A DNA stretch of 64,000 nucleotides, from positions 78,987 through 142,986 of the forward strand of contig DASWVB010000009.1 of NCBI GenBank assembly GCA_036401375.1. The letters run 5' to 3'. A program made the position numbers and the translations under genes. Positions 33,885 to 43,681 of this stretch are shown piece after piece. Under the pieces are notes generated by a model. The model ran no database searches. It worked only from the letters and a program-made list of their open reading frames with translations, and was not told where the DNA came from. Position 1 is the stretch's first letter. Each line of letters begins with the position of its first letter. This DNA is from DASWUZ01 sp036401375. Lineage in GTDB: Bacteria > Acidobacteriota > Terriglobia > Terriglobales > Acidobacteriaceae.

Positions 33885-36005
33885 GTGACAGACTTGTATC
33901 TGAAGCAGCAACGCATTCTGCTCCAACGACTACGCGCCGTTCTCCTCGAAAACTATCAGATCGAGCTGCCCAACCTCGTCACTGAGCAGCCGCCGGATCT
34001 TCGCTTCGGTGAATTTGCGATGCCGGTCGCCTTCGAACTGGCTAAGCGTCTCAAAAAGCCTCCGCGCAAGATCGCTGAAGAACTGGTCGCGGCGCTCGGC
34101 GTGGTCGAGGGCTTCGCCTCCTTTGAAGTGGCAGGAGCGGGCTACATCAATGCCCGCCTCGACCGCGGCCCAGCCGCCTCCGCCGTGCTCAAGGGCGACG
34201 ACGGTCCGGCCGCACCAGCGGCGTCTGCACTCCCGGGCGCCGCATCGGCACCCAGGCAGATTCATTCGCTGGTCGAGCACACCAGCATCAACCCGAACAA
34301 GGCAGCGCACGTCGGCCACCTGCGCAACGCCATCCTCGGCGACACCTTCGTGCGCCTGCTCAAAGCCGCCGGGCAGCGGGTTGATGTGCAGAACTACATC
34401 GACAACACCGGCGTCCAGGTCGCCGACGTTGTAGTCGGCCTCGTGGACCTGCTCGGCCTCTCGCTGCCCGGCGTCGAGGCCCTGGTCGCCGATCTCAAAG
34501 CCCGCGGCGAACGCATAGACTTCTACTGCTGGGACCTCTACGCCCGCGTCTCGCAGTGGTACTCAGCCGGCACCGAGGAAGAAAACCGCGAGCGCAAGTC
34601 CCTGCGACTTCGCACCCTCCACCAGCTGGAAGAGGGCAACAACGACACCGCCGCCATCGCTGAGCTGATCTCGACCGCCGTGCTGCGCCGCCACCTTGAG
34701 ACCATGCTGCGCCTCGACATTGAATACGACTTCCTCCCGCGCGAGAGCGAGATCCTCCGCCTGCGCTTCTGGGACCTCGCCTTCGAACAGATGAAGGCGC
34801 GCGGCGTCCTCTACTTCGAGACAGAGGGCAAAAATAAAGGCTGCTGGGTCATGACACGCGCGAACACGGGCAGCACTCCCGAATCGTCGGGCGTCGTCGA
34901 GGCCTCGGTGGCCGCCGGCGCTCAAGAGGCAGCCGCCGTCACCGACGGCGTAGTCTCTACCTCCGAACTCGCAGTGCCCGATGAAGACGCCAAGGTCATT
35001 GTCCGCTCGAACGGCACCGTAACCTACGTCGGTAAAGACATCGCCTACCACCTCTGGAAGTTCGGCCTGCTCGGCCGCGACTTCGGCTACCAGCCGTTCT
35101 TCTCGTACCCGGATCGCACCTGCTGGATCTCGGCCGAGGCCGGCGAGCAGGATCACCCGCACTTCGGCGGAGCGTCGGCCATCTACAACGTCATCGACAG
35201 CCGCCAGGCCGACCCTCAGAGCAATGTCATCGAGGCCCTCCGCGGCCTCGGGTACGTCGAGGAAGCAGCGCGCTACACCCACTTCTCCTACGAGATGGTC
35301 GCGCTCACTCCGCGCTGCGCCCTCGACCTCGGCTACCAGGTCTCGGACGAGGATCGCGCCCGCCCATACATCGAGGTCTCAGGCCGCAAGGGCTTCGGAG
35401 TCAAGGCCGACGACCTGCTCGACAAGCTCATCGAGGCCACGCAAGCCGAGGTCGACAGCCGCCACCCCGAGCTCCCCCAGGCCGAACGCGCTGCCACTGC
35501 GACCGAGATTGCCATCGGAGCGCTGCGCTACTTCATGTTGAAGTTCACACGGAACTCGGTCATCGCCTTCGACTTCAAAGACGCCCTAAGCTTCGAGGGC
35601 GAGACCGGCCCCTACGTGCAGTACGCGGTCGTCCGCGCGCGCAACATCTTCCGCAAGGCCGCCACAACGCCCGCCGAGGTCCTCGCCGCAGCAATGTCTA
35701 CCGGCTTCGCTGCGGTCCTGCCCGCCTTCCTGACGGACGAGGACGGCATCTGGCCGCTGTGGCTGCGCGCATCGAAGCTCAGCCTGCTGCTCGAGCAGTG
35801 CATCGCAACCGCCGAGCCCGCCTACCTCGCAAAGCACGCCTTCCAGCTGGCGCAGGAGTTCAACAACTTCTACCACCGCCACCACATCCTCACCGAGGCC
35901 GATCCGGATCGGAAGACGTTCCTGCTCGCCACCGCCGCCGTCGTCGAACGCGAGCTCGTAAGATCTCTAGGCTGGCTGGGGATCACCGCTCCCCAGGTCA
36001 TGTAG
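33885..36005 (+). CDS. argS: Arginyl-tRNA synthetase with insertions
   Basis: 706 residues against a usual 550-600. Class I signature HVGHLRNAI follows SINPNKAAHVGH; the C-terminal anticodon domain with FNNFYHRHHIL is typical. Extra length comes from an Ala/Pro-rich insertion at about 104-122 and a second Ala/Val/Ser-rich insertion at about 325-365, before the segment VIVRSNGTVTYVGKDIAYHLWKF (residues about 368 onward). Start GTG at 33885; TTG at 33891 is possible. Cytosolic, charges tRNA-Arg. Confidence 0.93.
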   Translation: MTDLYLKQQRILLQRLRAVLLENYQIELPNLVTEQPPDLRFGEFAMPVAFELAKRLKKPPRKIAEELVAALGVVEGFASFEVAGAGYINARLDRGPAASAVLKGDDGPAAPAASALPGAASAPRQIHSLVEHTSINPNKAAHVGHLRNAILGDTFVRLLKAAGQRVDVQNYIDNTGVQVADVVVGLVDLLGLSLPGVEALVADLKARGERIDFYCWDLYARVSQWYSAGTEEENRERKSLRLRTLHQLEEGNNDTAAIAELISTAVLRRHLETMLRLDIEYDFLPRESEILRLRFWDLAFEQMKARGVLYFETEGKNKGCWVMTRANTGSTPESSGVVEASVAAGAQEAAAVTDGVVSTSELAVPDEDAKVIVRSNGTVTYVGKDIAYHLWKFGLLGRDFGYQPFFSYPDRTCWISAEAGEQDHPHFGGASAIYNVIDSRQADPQSNVIEALRGLGYVEEAARYTHFSYEMVALTPRCALDLGYQVSDEDRARPYIEVSGRKGFGVKADDLLDKLIEATQAEVDSRHPELPQAERAATATEIAIGALRYFMLKFTRNSVIAFDFKDALSFEGETGPYVQYAVVRARNIFRKAATTPAEVLAAAMSTGFAAVLPAFLTDEDGIWPLWLRASKLSLLLEQCIATAEPAYLAKHAFQLAQEFNNFYHRHHILTEADPDRKTFLLATAAVVERELVRSLGWLGITAPQVM

Positions 36006-36107
36006 CCGTCCCGGATAACCTCGCAGCGAGAGCAGTGAAAATACCCTGATCTGCAGGCTGGCAACCTCGAGCACCAACGAGCAACGCCGCCGCCGGAGCC
36101 GCATCGA

Positions 36108-37112
36108 ATGACGACCGTCCTGGTAGCTACCTCCGCAGGCTGTCACGTCTTTAGCGAGGGCCCCGGCCACAGCCCCAGGGCCGGCCACAGCCCCAAGGCC
36201 TGGCGCGGCCCAGAAGCTTCCCGCAGCCCGGAAGCTCGCCGCAGCCCGGAAGCTCGCCGCAATCTCGAGATGGAAGGCCGTCCGATCGCCGCGCTCGCTC
36301 CGGCAGGCAGCGGCTCCTGTGTTGCCGTGCTCGACGAGCAGCATATCTGGCGGCGCGAATCCGGCGGCACATGGTCCCACGTAGCCGACGCGGGCATCGC
36401 GCTCCAGTCAATCGCCGCCGCAGACGACATCTTGTACGGCGGCGGAGCGAACGAGCCCGCACTCATCCGCATCCTGCCCTCGGGCACAGCAGAGCGGGTC
36501 GCAAGCTTAGATGAGGTCGCAGGGCGTGCCGAGTGGTTCGCGGGCGGCCCTCCACTCGGCGTCCGCTCCCTCGCCGTCACCCCGGACAACTCCACCCTGC
36601 TCGCGGCGGTCCACGTCGGCGGCATCCCACGCTCCGGCGACAGCGGCCGGAGCTGGACCCCCACTGTGCCAGTATTCTTCGACGTCCACGAGGTGCGCAT
36701 CCATCCATCGCTGCCAAATGTGGCCGCCGCAGCCGCAGCCGTCGGCCTCTGCGTCAGTGAAGATGGAGGTCGAAGCTGGAGTGTGCACTCCGATGGCCCC
36801 AAACACCCCTACTCCTTGGCCATCGCGATGCTTGACGACGAGGTGCTCTTCAGCGTCTCGGACGGCCCATTCGCATCCCGCTCCCAGCTATGGCGCTGGC
36901 GCCTCGCCCAAGGGGCGCCACTTGAACAGGTGCGCGACGGGCTGCCCGAGTGGCTCGACGGCAAAGTCGACACAGCAGGACTCGCAGCCGCTGACGGCCA
37001 GGCAGCCCTGGTCGACGGAAGCGGTACGCTCTGGCTTTCAAGCACCGGTGCGACAGGCTGGAAGCCGATCGCCCGAGACCTTGGCTACGCATCCGGCCTG
37101 GTGATCGTCTAG
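36108..37112 (+). CDS. BNR/YCF48-like beta-propeller protein
   Basis: 334 residues without a signal peptide. Several repeats carry the Asp-box/BNR pattern (SGDSGRSWTP, SEDGGRSWSVHS), as in glycosyl hydrolase-type or photosystem-assembly-like propellers. Residues about 20-50 are encoded by 18-bp minisatellites (GHSPRA/GHSPKA and SPEARR units), an in-frame insertion between the first two blades. Function unknown. It is 102 bp downstream of argS and convergent with pstS. Confidence 0.7.
   Translation: MTTVLVATSAGCHVFSEGPGHSPRAGHSPKAWRGPEASRSPEARRSPEARRNLEMEGRPIAALAPAGSGSCVAVLDEQHIWRRESGGTWSHVADAGIALQSIAAADDILYGGGANEPALIRILPSGTAERVASLDEVAGRAEWFAGGPPLGVRSLAVTPDNSTLLAAVHVGGIPRSGDSGRSWTPTVPVFFDVHEVRIHPSLPNVAAAAAAVGLCVSEDGGRSWSVHSDGPKHPYSLAIAMLDDEVLFSVSDGPFASRSQLWRWRLAQGAPLEQVRDGLPEWLDGKVDTAGLAAADGQAALVDGSGTLWLSSTGATGWKPIARDLGYASGLVIV
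36165..36258 (+). repeat. In-frame 18-bp minisatellites
   Basis: Two 18-bp units at 36165-36182 and 36183-36200 (differing at one base) encode GHSPRA and GHSPKA. After 4 bp, three further 18-bp units at 36205-36222, 36223-36240 and 36241-36258 follow; the last two are identical and encode SPEARR. Unit length is a multiple of three, so copy changes keep the frame. Confidence 0.9.
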
Positions 37113-37121
37113 CCGTGATCC

Positions 37122-37141
37122 GCCCTGTCCCCCGGACGGGC
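37122..37141. terminator. Weak hairpin between convergent genes
   Basis: GCCC-T-GTCC and GGAC-GGGC pair around a CCC loop (8 bp with one bulge), between the convergent propeller gene and pstS. No T-run follows on either strand, so termination is uncertain. Confidence 0.3.
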
Positions 37142-37223
37142 AGTCCAGCCCAGGGTCACACTCAAGGCCCGTCAGCTCCGGCCGGCGCCGAATCAGAGGC
37201 AGGAATGAACCGGCATGGCGAAC

Positions 37224-38399
37224 TCAGGGCAGGGGCTCGCCGTCTCCGCTCAGCTCCGAGAGGGCCCTGATGTCATACTGCCTCACGCTCTCCGGCAGGG
37301 GAGCATAGGGCATCGTGCCCGCTACCGGCTGGCCGTCGGTGATGATGTAGCGCACGAACTGCTTCAGTGCGGTTCGCTTTGCCTTCCCCGGACCATCCTT
37401 CGGCACGATCAGAAAGGTAAGACCCGCAATCGGATAGGCGTCAGCCGCCGACCCGGGAGGGTTGACGATCGACGTCCTTGGATCGCGCGCGAGTTGAGCC
37501 GTCCAGGCGTTGATGTCCGCCGTCGTGCTCGCCGTACTGGGAAGCACATATTTGTCGGCCAGGTTACGGATCGCCGCTACCGGCAGCTTGTTCTGCTCCG
37601 CGTAAGTCAGCTCGACGTATCCGATTGCGCCCGGTGAATTGCGGATTTGCCCGGTCACGCCCTCGCTCCCCTTGCCACCCACACCGGTCGGCCAGCTCAC
37701 CGAGGTTCCCTTGCCCACCTTCGACTGCCACTCACCGCTCACTGCCGCCAGATAGCTCGTGAAGATCGAAGTAGTTCCACTGCCCTCGGCCCGATGCGCC
37801 ACCACCAGGGCTACATTCGGAAGCGAGACCCCGGGGTTGTCGCGCTTCACCGCCTGGTCCTGCCAGTTCGTCACCTTGCCAAGGTAGATCGCCGCCAGCG
37901 TCTCTCCGGAGAGCTGCAGCGGCTGCTTCAGGTCAGGCAGATTGTAAGTGATGCAGACCGGACCGGCACTCTCCGGTATCTGGATTACGGGAGGCATGGC
38001 CGCCAGCTGCTGATCAGATAGCGCCGCATCCGAGGCGCCGAAGTCGACCGTCTTCGTCTTCACCTGCTCAATGCCGCCGCCGCTGCCGATCGACTGGTAG
38101 TTAATCTGGGTACCGGGGTGCGCCTGGTCGAAGTTCTCGACCCACCGGGCCATCACCGGGTAGACAAAGGTGCTGCCCGCACCTGTAATCTGCACACTCG
38201 ACGATTGGCTGCCCGTACCTGCAGATTTACAGCCATCTAAGAAGACCATCGCAACCACCAGCCCGGCGACCAGACCCGTGACTGCCCCAGACACGGACCT
38301 CGAAGCGAACCCAGACACTGCCCTCGCCAACGTCTTCCCTGCTAACCCCTTCGCCGACAGCCGCTTCTCCGCCTCGCCGCAGATACTCATGTTCCTCAT
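37224..38399 (-). CDS. pstS: Phosphate ABC transporter substrate-binding lipoprotein
   Basis: 391 residues. A long N-region precedes a lipobox (VFLDGC), then PstS motifs: ITGAGSTFVYPVMARW, NYQSIGSGGGIEQ, VDFGASDAALS, HRAEGSGTTSIFTSYL and GAIGYVELTYA. It binds phosphate outside the cytoplasmic membrane for PstCAB. No pstC, pstA or pstB follows it here. GGGGAG before ATG 38399 sets the start. Divergent from catalase. Confidence 0.93.
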   Translation of the reverse strand: MRNMSICGEAEKRLSAKGLAGKTLARAVSGFASRSVSGAVTGLVAGLVVAMVFLDGCKSAGTGSQSSSVQITGAGSTFVYPVMARWVENFDQAHPGTQINYQSIGSGGGIEQVKTKTVDFGASDAALSDQQLAAMPPVIQIPESAGPVCITYNLPDLKQPLQLSGETLAAIYLGKVTNWQDQAVKRDNPGVSLPNVALVVAHRAEGSGTTSIFTSYLAAVSGEWQSKVGKGTSVSWPTGVGGKGSEGVTGQIRNSPGAIGYVELTYAEQNKLPVAAIRNLADKYVLPSTASTTADINAWTAQLARDPRTSIVNPPGSAADAYPIAGLTFLIVPKDGPGKAKRTALKQFVRYIITDGQPVAGTMPYAPLPESVRQYDIRALSELSGDGEPLP

Positions 38400-38646
38400 C
38401 TGAAACTCCCCGACACTACAGGCCTGAATCCCGCAGTTTGAACTTGACTCTAGATTATCTTCCAGGCCGGCGGCTCCGCCCAACCGCAGGTTCACCGTAA
38501 AAACGCCATACGGCGCCTCAGCAGCAACAAATTGGAGCCTCGAGCATCCCCGGTACGTCAATTCAGTAGAAGTTAGACGTTTCCCCTCGCACCCGAAGCG
38601 AGTAGTGTTGGTTCGTCAACAAACCCCACCAGGAGGGGACCCAGAC
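38400..38646. promoter_or_regulatory. Divergent pstS-katA intergenic region
   Basis: This 247-bp gap should carry both promoters. The katA Shine-Dalgarno AGGAGG is at 38632-38637, 9 nt before its ATG. I see no clear Pho box or other recognised operator. Confidence 0.45.
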
Positions 38647-40206
38647 ATGGCAGACAGTACGAACGGCGCCGGAAACGGAAGCAATGCAGGCAGCAGCGAC
38701 ACAGCCAAAGGCGAAGCGAAGTGCCCATACCAGCTGACCACTACCGCCGGTCGCCCGGTCCCCGAGAATCAGAACTCCCTGACCGCCGGCCCGCGCGGCC
38801 CGGTCGTCGCACAGGACTTCCAGCTTTTTGAGAAGATGGCCCACTTCAATCGCGAACGCATCCCCGAGCGCGTCGTCCACGCCAAGGGCTCAGGCGCTCA
38901 CGGCCACTTCGTCGTTACGCAGGACATCAGCCGCTATACGTCCGCTAGACTCTTCAGCCAGATCGGGAAGGTGACCGAGACCTTCGCGCGTTTCTCTACA
39001 GTAGGCGGTGAAAAAGGCTCGGCCGACACCGAACGCGATCCCCGCGGCTTCTCCGTCAAGTTCTACACGGAGGAGGGCAACTGGGACATGACCGGCAACA
39101 ACACCCCGGTCTTCTTCATCCGCGATCCATTGAAGTTCGGCGACTTCATCCACACCCAGAAGCGCGACCCGCAGACCAACCTCAAGTCGGCCACCATGAT
39201 GTGGGACTTCTGGTCGCTCTCCCCGGAGAGCCTCCACCAGGTCACCATCCTGCTCGGCGACCGCGGCATTCCCGACGGCTATCGCCACATGGATGGCTTC
39301 TCGAGCCACACCTTCTCTCTGGTCAACTCCAGCGGCGAGGTTACCTACGTCAAGTGGCACTTTAAAACAAAACAGGGCATCAAGAACCTGCCCGTACCCC
39401 TGGCCACCGTGATCAAGGGTGAAGACCCCGACTACGCCCAGCGCGATCTCTTCTACGCCATCGCCAAGGGTGAGGCCCCGAAGTGGCGCGTCTGCATCCA
39501 GGCCATGACTCCGGAGCAGGCCGCAAACCTGCCCTACAACCCCTTCGATCTGACCAAGATCTGGTCGCAAAAGCTCTTCCCGCTCATTGAAGTCGGGGAG
39601 CTGACCCTCGATCGCAACCCGGAGAACTACTTCGCCGAGGTGGAACAGGCTGCCTTTTCGCCAGTCAACATCGTTCCCGGCATGGGCTACTCGCCCGACA
39701 AGATGCTCCAGGCGCGGCTCATCTCTTACCCCGATGCCCATCGCTACCGGATCGGGGTCAACTATGAATCGCTGCCCATCAACCGGCCCAGGGCAGCCGA
39801 GGCGCACACCTACCATCGCGATGGGTCGATGCGCTTCGACGGCAACGGCGGCTCGACGCCCAACTATGAACCGAACAGCTTTGGCGGCCCCAGGCAGGAC
39901 GCCAGGCCGGATCCGAGATACCGTGAGGCGCCCGTACCGCTCAGCGGCGAACCGGTCGATCGCTACGACCATCGTGCCGGAAACGATGACTTCACCCAGC
40001 CCGGAAATCTCTTTCGTCTCATCGGCCGCGAGAGCCAGACCCGCCTGATCGCAAACATCGTCGGCAGCATGACCGGCATCCCCGAACACATCCAGAAGCT
40101 CCAGGTCAGCCACTTCTACAAGGCCGATCCTGCCTATGGACTAGGCGTAGCAGCCGGATTGGGCATCGAGGTCCCCGAAGCACTCGCCATGTCCGCCGGA
40201 GACTAG
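38647..40206 (+). CDS. katA: Monofunctional heme catalase
   Basis: 519 residues, small-subunit catalase size. Catalytic His in RVVHAKGSGAHG, Asn in TGNNTPVFFIRD, and heme-ligand Tyr in ISYPDAHRYRIGVNYE are all present. It converts hydrogen peroxide to water and oxygen. About 30 N-terminal residues are Asn/Gly/Ser-rich. The start at 38647 is set by AGGAGG. Cytosolic, with no signal peptide. Confidence 0.96.
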   Translation: MADSTNGAGNGSNAGSSDTAKGEAKCPYQLTTTAGRPVPENQNSLTAGPRGPVVAQDFQLFEKMAHFNRERIPERVVHAKGSGAHGHFVVTQDISRYTSARLFSQIGKVTETFARFSTVGGEKGSADTERDPRGFSVKFYTEEGNWDMTGNNTPVFFIRDPLKFGDFIHTQKRDPQTNLKSATMMWDFWSLSPESLHQVTILLGDRGIPDGYRHMDGFSSHTFSLVNSSGEVTYVKWHFKTKQGIKNLPVPLATVIKGEDPDYAQRDLFYAIAKGEAPKWRVCIQAMTPEQAANLPYNPFDLTKIWSQKLFPLIEVGELTLDRNPENYFAEVEQAAFSPVNIVPGMGYSPDKMLQARLISYPDAHRYRIGVNYESLPINRPRAAEAHTYHRDGSMRFDGNGGSTPNYEPNSFGGPRQDARPDPRYREAPVPLSGEPVDRYDHRAGNDDFTQPGNLFRLIGRESQTRLIANIVGSMTGIPEHIQKLQVSHFYKADPAYGLGVAAGLGIEVPEALAMSAGD

Positions 40207-40273
40207 CTGCGAAAAGCTTTGCAGGCCTGATCCTTTTCAGACCCGCACATCGCTCGAAGCGGGCACAACCCTG

Positions 40274-40320
40274 CCGGGATTGGAATGCGAATTCCCATTC
40301 CCGGCTCCCTTCTCCCCTTT
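40274..40320 (+). terminator. Candidate terminator after katA
   Basis: CCGGGATTGG (40274-40283) pairs with CCATTCCCGG (40295-40304) with one mismatch, followed by a pyrimidine-rich CTCCCTTCTCCCCTTT. It lies 68 bp after the katA stop. Confidence 0.45.
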
Positions 40321-40779
40321 CGGAAGCACGCCGACAGGCGCGGTGTCAGACCGGCACGCCGAGGCTTGCCTCTGGCGGTGCTTTCTCGTACTCTCAGGCC
40401 ATGGAACCCCAGTCGAAGTAGCAGGGGCGCAGCGCGCTTTCGCTCGCAGACCTGACGCCATGCAGCGCGTTCGGCCGCCTTACAGTTGCGACAGCCCGGT
40501 GCCGGAGTAAAGAACAGCAGTCTCTCCGACGCGAGCCTCTAGATCGCAAAAGAGCGCGCGGAGCATTCGATACGTCTATCAGAGATGCGCACACGCCAGG
40601 CGATCGCCGCCGCATCGAGACCCCCGAACAGAGTCGGAACCATCAGAGACAGCGCCGCAACTCAGCAGTCCGGGCCTGCAGACAACCAGGGCTGAAGCCA
40701 GACCAGTTCCGGCCCGGGTAGAAGGCATACATAGCTAAGACGACCAGGTAGCAGCCAAGACAGGAGAGCCGGACCGAGA
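40321..40779. other. Long intergenic region before the pilus operon
   Basis: Nearly 460 bp with no credible gene. Short frames on both strands have unnatural composition. The operon promoter should lie near the 3' end, but I find no consensus pair. A GGAGA Shine-Dalgarno precedes the ATG at 40780. Confidence 0.4.
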
Positions 40780-41976
40780 ATGGCGGAGTTCGTAATCAAG
40801 CTGGCCGACGACCGTGGCCACGTACAGGAGCAGGTGCAGCAGGCTGCCTCTGCCGAAGAGCTGCGCGGACGCTTCGCCCAGGCCGGCTACTACGTCTACT
40901 CCGTCAAACCGCGAGGCTTTACCGGGAAGCGCAAGCAGGCCAAGCTCGAGACCTTTATCATCTTCAACCAGCAGTTCCTTACCCTGGTCCGCGCCGGCCT
41001 GCCCATCCTCGGCTCGCTTGAAATGCTGGCTACCAGCCAGCGCAACCCGGCCTTCGCTGCCCAGCTCCACGATGTTGCCGCCCGTGTGCGCACCGGGGAG
41101 TCCATCTCCGCCGCCTTCGATGCGCAGGGCGGCTTTCCCGTCATCTATGTCACCACCCTCCTCGCCGGGGAGCGCTCCGGCAACCTCGAAGAGGTCCTCG
41201 GCCGCTACCTCGCCTTCCAGCGCGTCTCCCTCACCTTCCGCAAGAAGCTGCAGGCCTCGCTCATCTACCCCGCGCTGCTGATGAGCATGGTCTGCGTGCT
41301 GTTCGTCTTCCTCATCACCTTCGTAGTGCCGCAGTTTGCCAAGCTCTACGAATCGGTAGGCAGCCAGCTCCCCTCGATCACCCTTGCCCTGATCGCAGTC
41401 GGCAACGGAGCACAGAAGTACTTTTTCTACGTCGTTCCTGTGGTTGCCGCTGTACTCTTCGCGATCTACCGCTGGAGCCGCACGCCGGACGGCTCCGCCC
41501 GCATCGACGCCATCCGCATCCGCATGCCCGTCTTCGGTACTATCTGGCTCAAATACCAGGTCGCTCTCTTCGCCCGCACTCTCTCGACCCTGTTGCAGGG
41601 TGGACTGCCCCTGGTCTCATCCCTCGAAACCGCGGCACGATCCATTTCGAGCAAAAGCATCGGTAGCGCCGTCTCTTCTGCTGTAGGCCGGGTCCGCGAG
41701 GGAAAGAGCCTCTCCGCCAGCCTGGAACAGACCAAAGTCTTCCCCGATCTGTCGACGGAGATGATCGAGGTCGGCGAAAATACCGGGGCTCTTCCACAGA
41801 TGCTCAACTCGGTCGCCGAGTTCTTTGAGGAGGACGTGCAGACCGCCCTCACCGCGGCCCTCGCCTTGATCGAACCGGCGATCCTGGTGGTAATGGGCAT
41901 CGTTGTGGTCGTTATACTCATCGCGCTCTACCTGCCGATCTTCTCCCTGGGGCAGGCAAGCACTCTGCAACGCTAG
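40780..41976 (+). CDS. GspF/PilC inner-membrane platform protein
   Basis: 398 residues. Two repeated T2SSF domains (about 60-185 and 265-390), each with FNQQFLTLVRAGLPILGSLE- or FARTLSTLLQGGLPLVSSLE-like segments and GERSGNLEE / GENTGALPQ motifs, plus three TM segments. It forms the inner-membrane base of a type IV pilus or type II secretion machine with the GspE-type ATPase encoded next. First gene of the operon. Confidence 0.95.
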   Translation: MAEFVIKLADDRGHVQEQVQQAASAEELRGRFAQAGYYVYSVKPRGFTGKRKQAKLETFIIFNQQFLTLVRAGLPILGSLEMLATSQRNPAFAAQLHDVAARVRTGESISAAFDAQGGFPVIYVTTLLAGERSGNLEEVLGRYLAFQRVSLTFRKKLQASLIYPALLMSMVCVLFVFLITFVVPQFAKLYESVGSQLPSITLALIAVGNGAQKYFFYVVPVVAAVLFAIYRWSRTPDGSARIDAIRIRMPVFGTIWLKYQVALFARTLSTLLQGGLPLVSSLETAARSISSKSIGSAVSSAVGRVREGKSLSASLEQTKVFPDLSTEMIEVGENTGALPQMLNSVAEFFEEDVQTALTAALALIEPAILVVMGIVVVVILIALYLPIFSLGQASTLQR

Positions 41977-42055
41977 CCAGGGCCGGCGGAACGGGCTGAT
42001 CCACAGACATCACGCACTTCGAGTCAACCTAAGCACTTAGGAATCAGAGGAAAGC

Positions 42056-43681
42056 ATGGCGCAGGCACCAGTAATCCTTCCCGAGCTCGACGAAAAGGCG
42101 AACGCCCTCGCGCTCGCCCACCGCTACCGCTGCGAGTTCATCGACCTGACCACCTTCCGCATCCAGACGGACGTGATTCGCAGCGTCCCCGTCGACATCA
42201 TGTTCCGCTACAACTTCCTGCCGCTCGAGCAGCTCGGAGACCGGCTCGTCATCGCCGTCGCCGACCCGAGCCAGCTCATGATGCTCGACGAGATCTCCGG
42301 CCTGCTCGGCCAGCGCATCGTCACCCGCGTCGCCACCCTCTCCCAGATCACCGACCTGCTCAAAAAGACGGAGCAGTCGCAGCGCGTCCTCGACGAGGCC
42401 ACCGAGGGGCTCACCTTCGACGTGATCTCGATGAACGACGACAACCCCGACGAGAACATCTCGATCGAGAAGCTGACCTCTGAGGAGGACATCAGCCCCA
42501 TCATCCGGCTGGTCGACACCACCATCTTCACCGCCCTCGAACGCCGCGCCTCCGACATCCACATCGAGACCTACGACGACTCGCTCCATGTGAAATACCG
42601 CATCGACGGCGTCCTCCAGGCGGCCATGGCGCCCATTGCGCGCGAGCATCACTCGACGATCCTCTCCCGCATCAAGGTGATGAGCGAACTCGATATCGCC
42701 GAGCGCCGCGTCCCCCAGGACGGCCGCTTCCGGGTCCGCTACAAGGGCCGCCTGATCGACTTCCGCGTCTCCATCATGCCTACCGTGCATGGCGAAAACG
42801 CCGTCCTCCGCGTGCTCGACAAGGAGTCGATGAGCGAGAAGTTTCGCCAGCTTACCCTCGAAGTCGTCGGCTTCGGAGACGAAGACCTGCGCCGCTTCCG
42901 CCGCTACATTCGCGAGCCCTACGGCATGGTGCTCGTCACCGGCCCCACCGGCTCCGGCAAGACCACCACCCTCTACGCCGCGCTCAACGAGATCAAGAGC
43001 GACGAAGACAAGATCATCACCATCGAAGATCCCGTCGAATACCAGATACGCGGCATTACCCAGATTCCCGTCAACGAGAAGAAAGGCCTCACCTTCGCAC
43101 GCGGCCTGCGCTCGATCCTCCGCCACGACCCGGACAAGATCCTGGTCGGCGAGATCCGCGACAGCGAGACCGCCCAGATCGCCATCCAGTCCGCCCTCAC
43201 CGGCCACCTCGTCTTCACCACCGTCCATGCCAATAACGTGGTCGACGTGCTCGGCCGCTTCCTCAACATGGGCGTCGAGGCCTACAACTTCGTCTCTGCA
43301 CTGAACTGCATCCTCGCCCAGCGTCTCGTGCGCACCGTCTGCGAACACTGCGTCCGCACCGTGAAGTATCCCGACGACCTGCTCGTGGTCAGCGGCCTGA
43401 ACCTTGACGAGTGGCGCGAGTTCCCCTTCCGCGAGGGGGTTGGCTGCATCGAGTGCAGCGGCACCGGCTACCGCGGCCGGACGGCGATCCACGAACTGCT
43501 CGACCTGACCGACCCCATCCGTGAAATGATCCTCGAAAAGCGTCCCAGCTCCGAGATACGCCGGCTCGCCCAGCAGGAGGGTATGCAGTTCCTCCGCGAA
43601 TCGGCCCTCGACCGGGTGCGCCGCGGGCTCACGACCCTCAAGGAGATCAACAAGGTAACCTTCATCGAGGCCTCGCGATGA
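42056..43681 (+). CDS. GspE/PilB-type assembly ATPase
   Basis: 541 residues. An N-terminal MshEN-like domain (about 10-140) is followed by the hexameric ATPase core: Walker A GPTGSGKTTTLYA, Asp box, Walker B ILVGEIRDSETAQIA, His box TTVHANN. The C-terminal zinc tetracysteine motif is present (CEHC and CIECSGTGYRGR). It powers pilus or pseudopilus polymerisation. GAGGA precedes the ATG. Its stop overlaps, as ATGA, the start of the frame crossing repeat cluster C. Confidence 0.96.
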   Translation: MAQAPVILPELDEKANALALAHRYRCEFIDLTTFRIQTDVIRSVPVDIMFRYNFLPLEQLGDRLVIAVADPSQLMMLDEISGLLGQRIVTRVATLSQITDLLKKTEQSQRVLDEATEGLTFDVISMNDDNPDENISIEKLTSEEDISPIIRLVDTTIFTALERRASDIHIETYDDSLHVKYRIDGVLQAAMAPIAREHHSTILSRIKVMSELDIAERRVPQDGRFRVRYKGRLIDFRVSIMPTVHGENAVLRVLDKESMSEKFRQLTLEVVGFGDEDLRRFRRYIREPYGMVLVTGPTGSGKTTTLYAALNEIKSDEDKIITIEDPVEYQIRGITQIPVNEKKGLTFARGLRSILRHDPDKILVGEIRDSETAQIAIQSALTGHLVFTTVHANNVVDVLGRFLNMGVEAYNFVSALNCILAQRLVRTVCEHCVRTVKYPDDLLVVSGLNLDEWREFPFREGVGCIECSGTGYRGRTAIHELLDLTDPIREMILEKRPSSEIRRLAQQEGMQFLRESALDRVRRGLTTLKEINKVTFIEASR

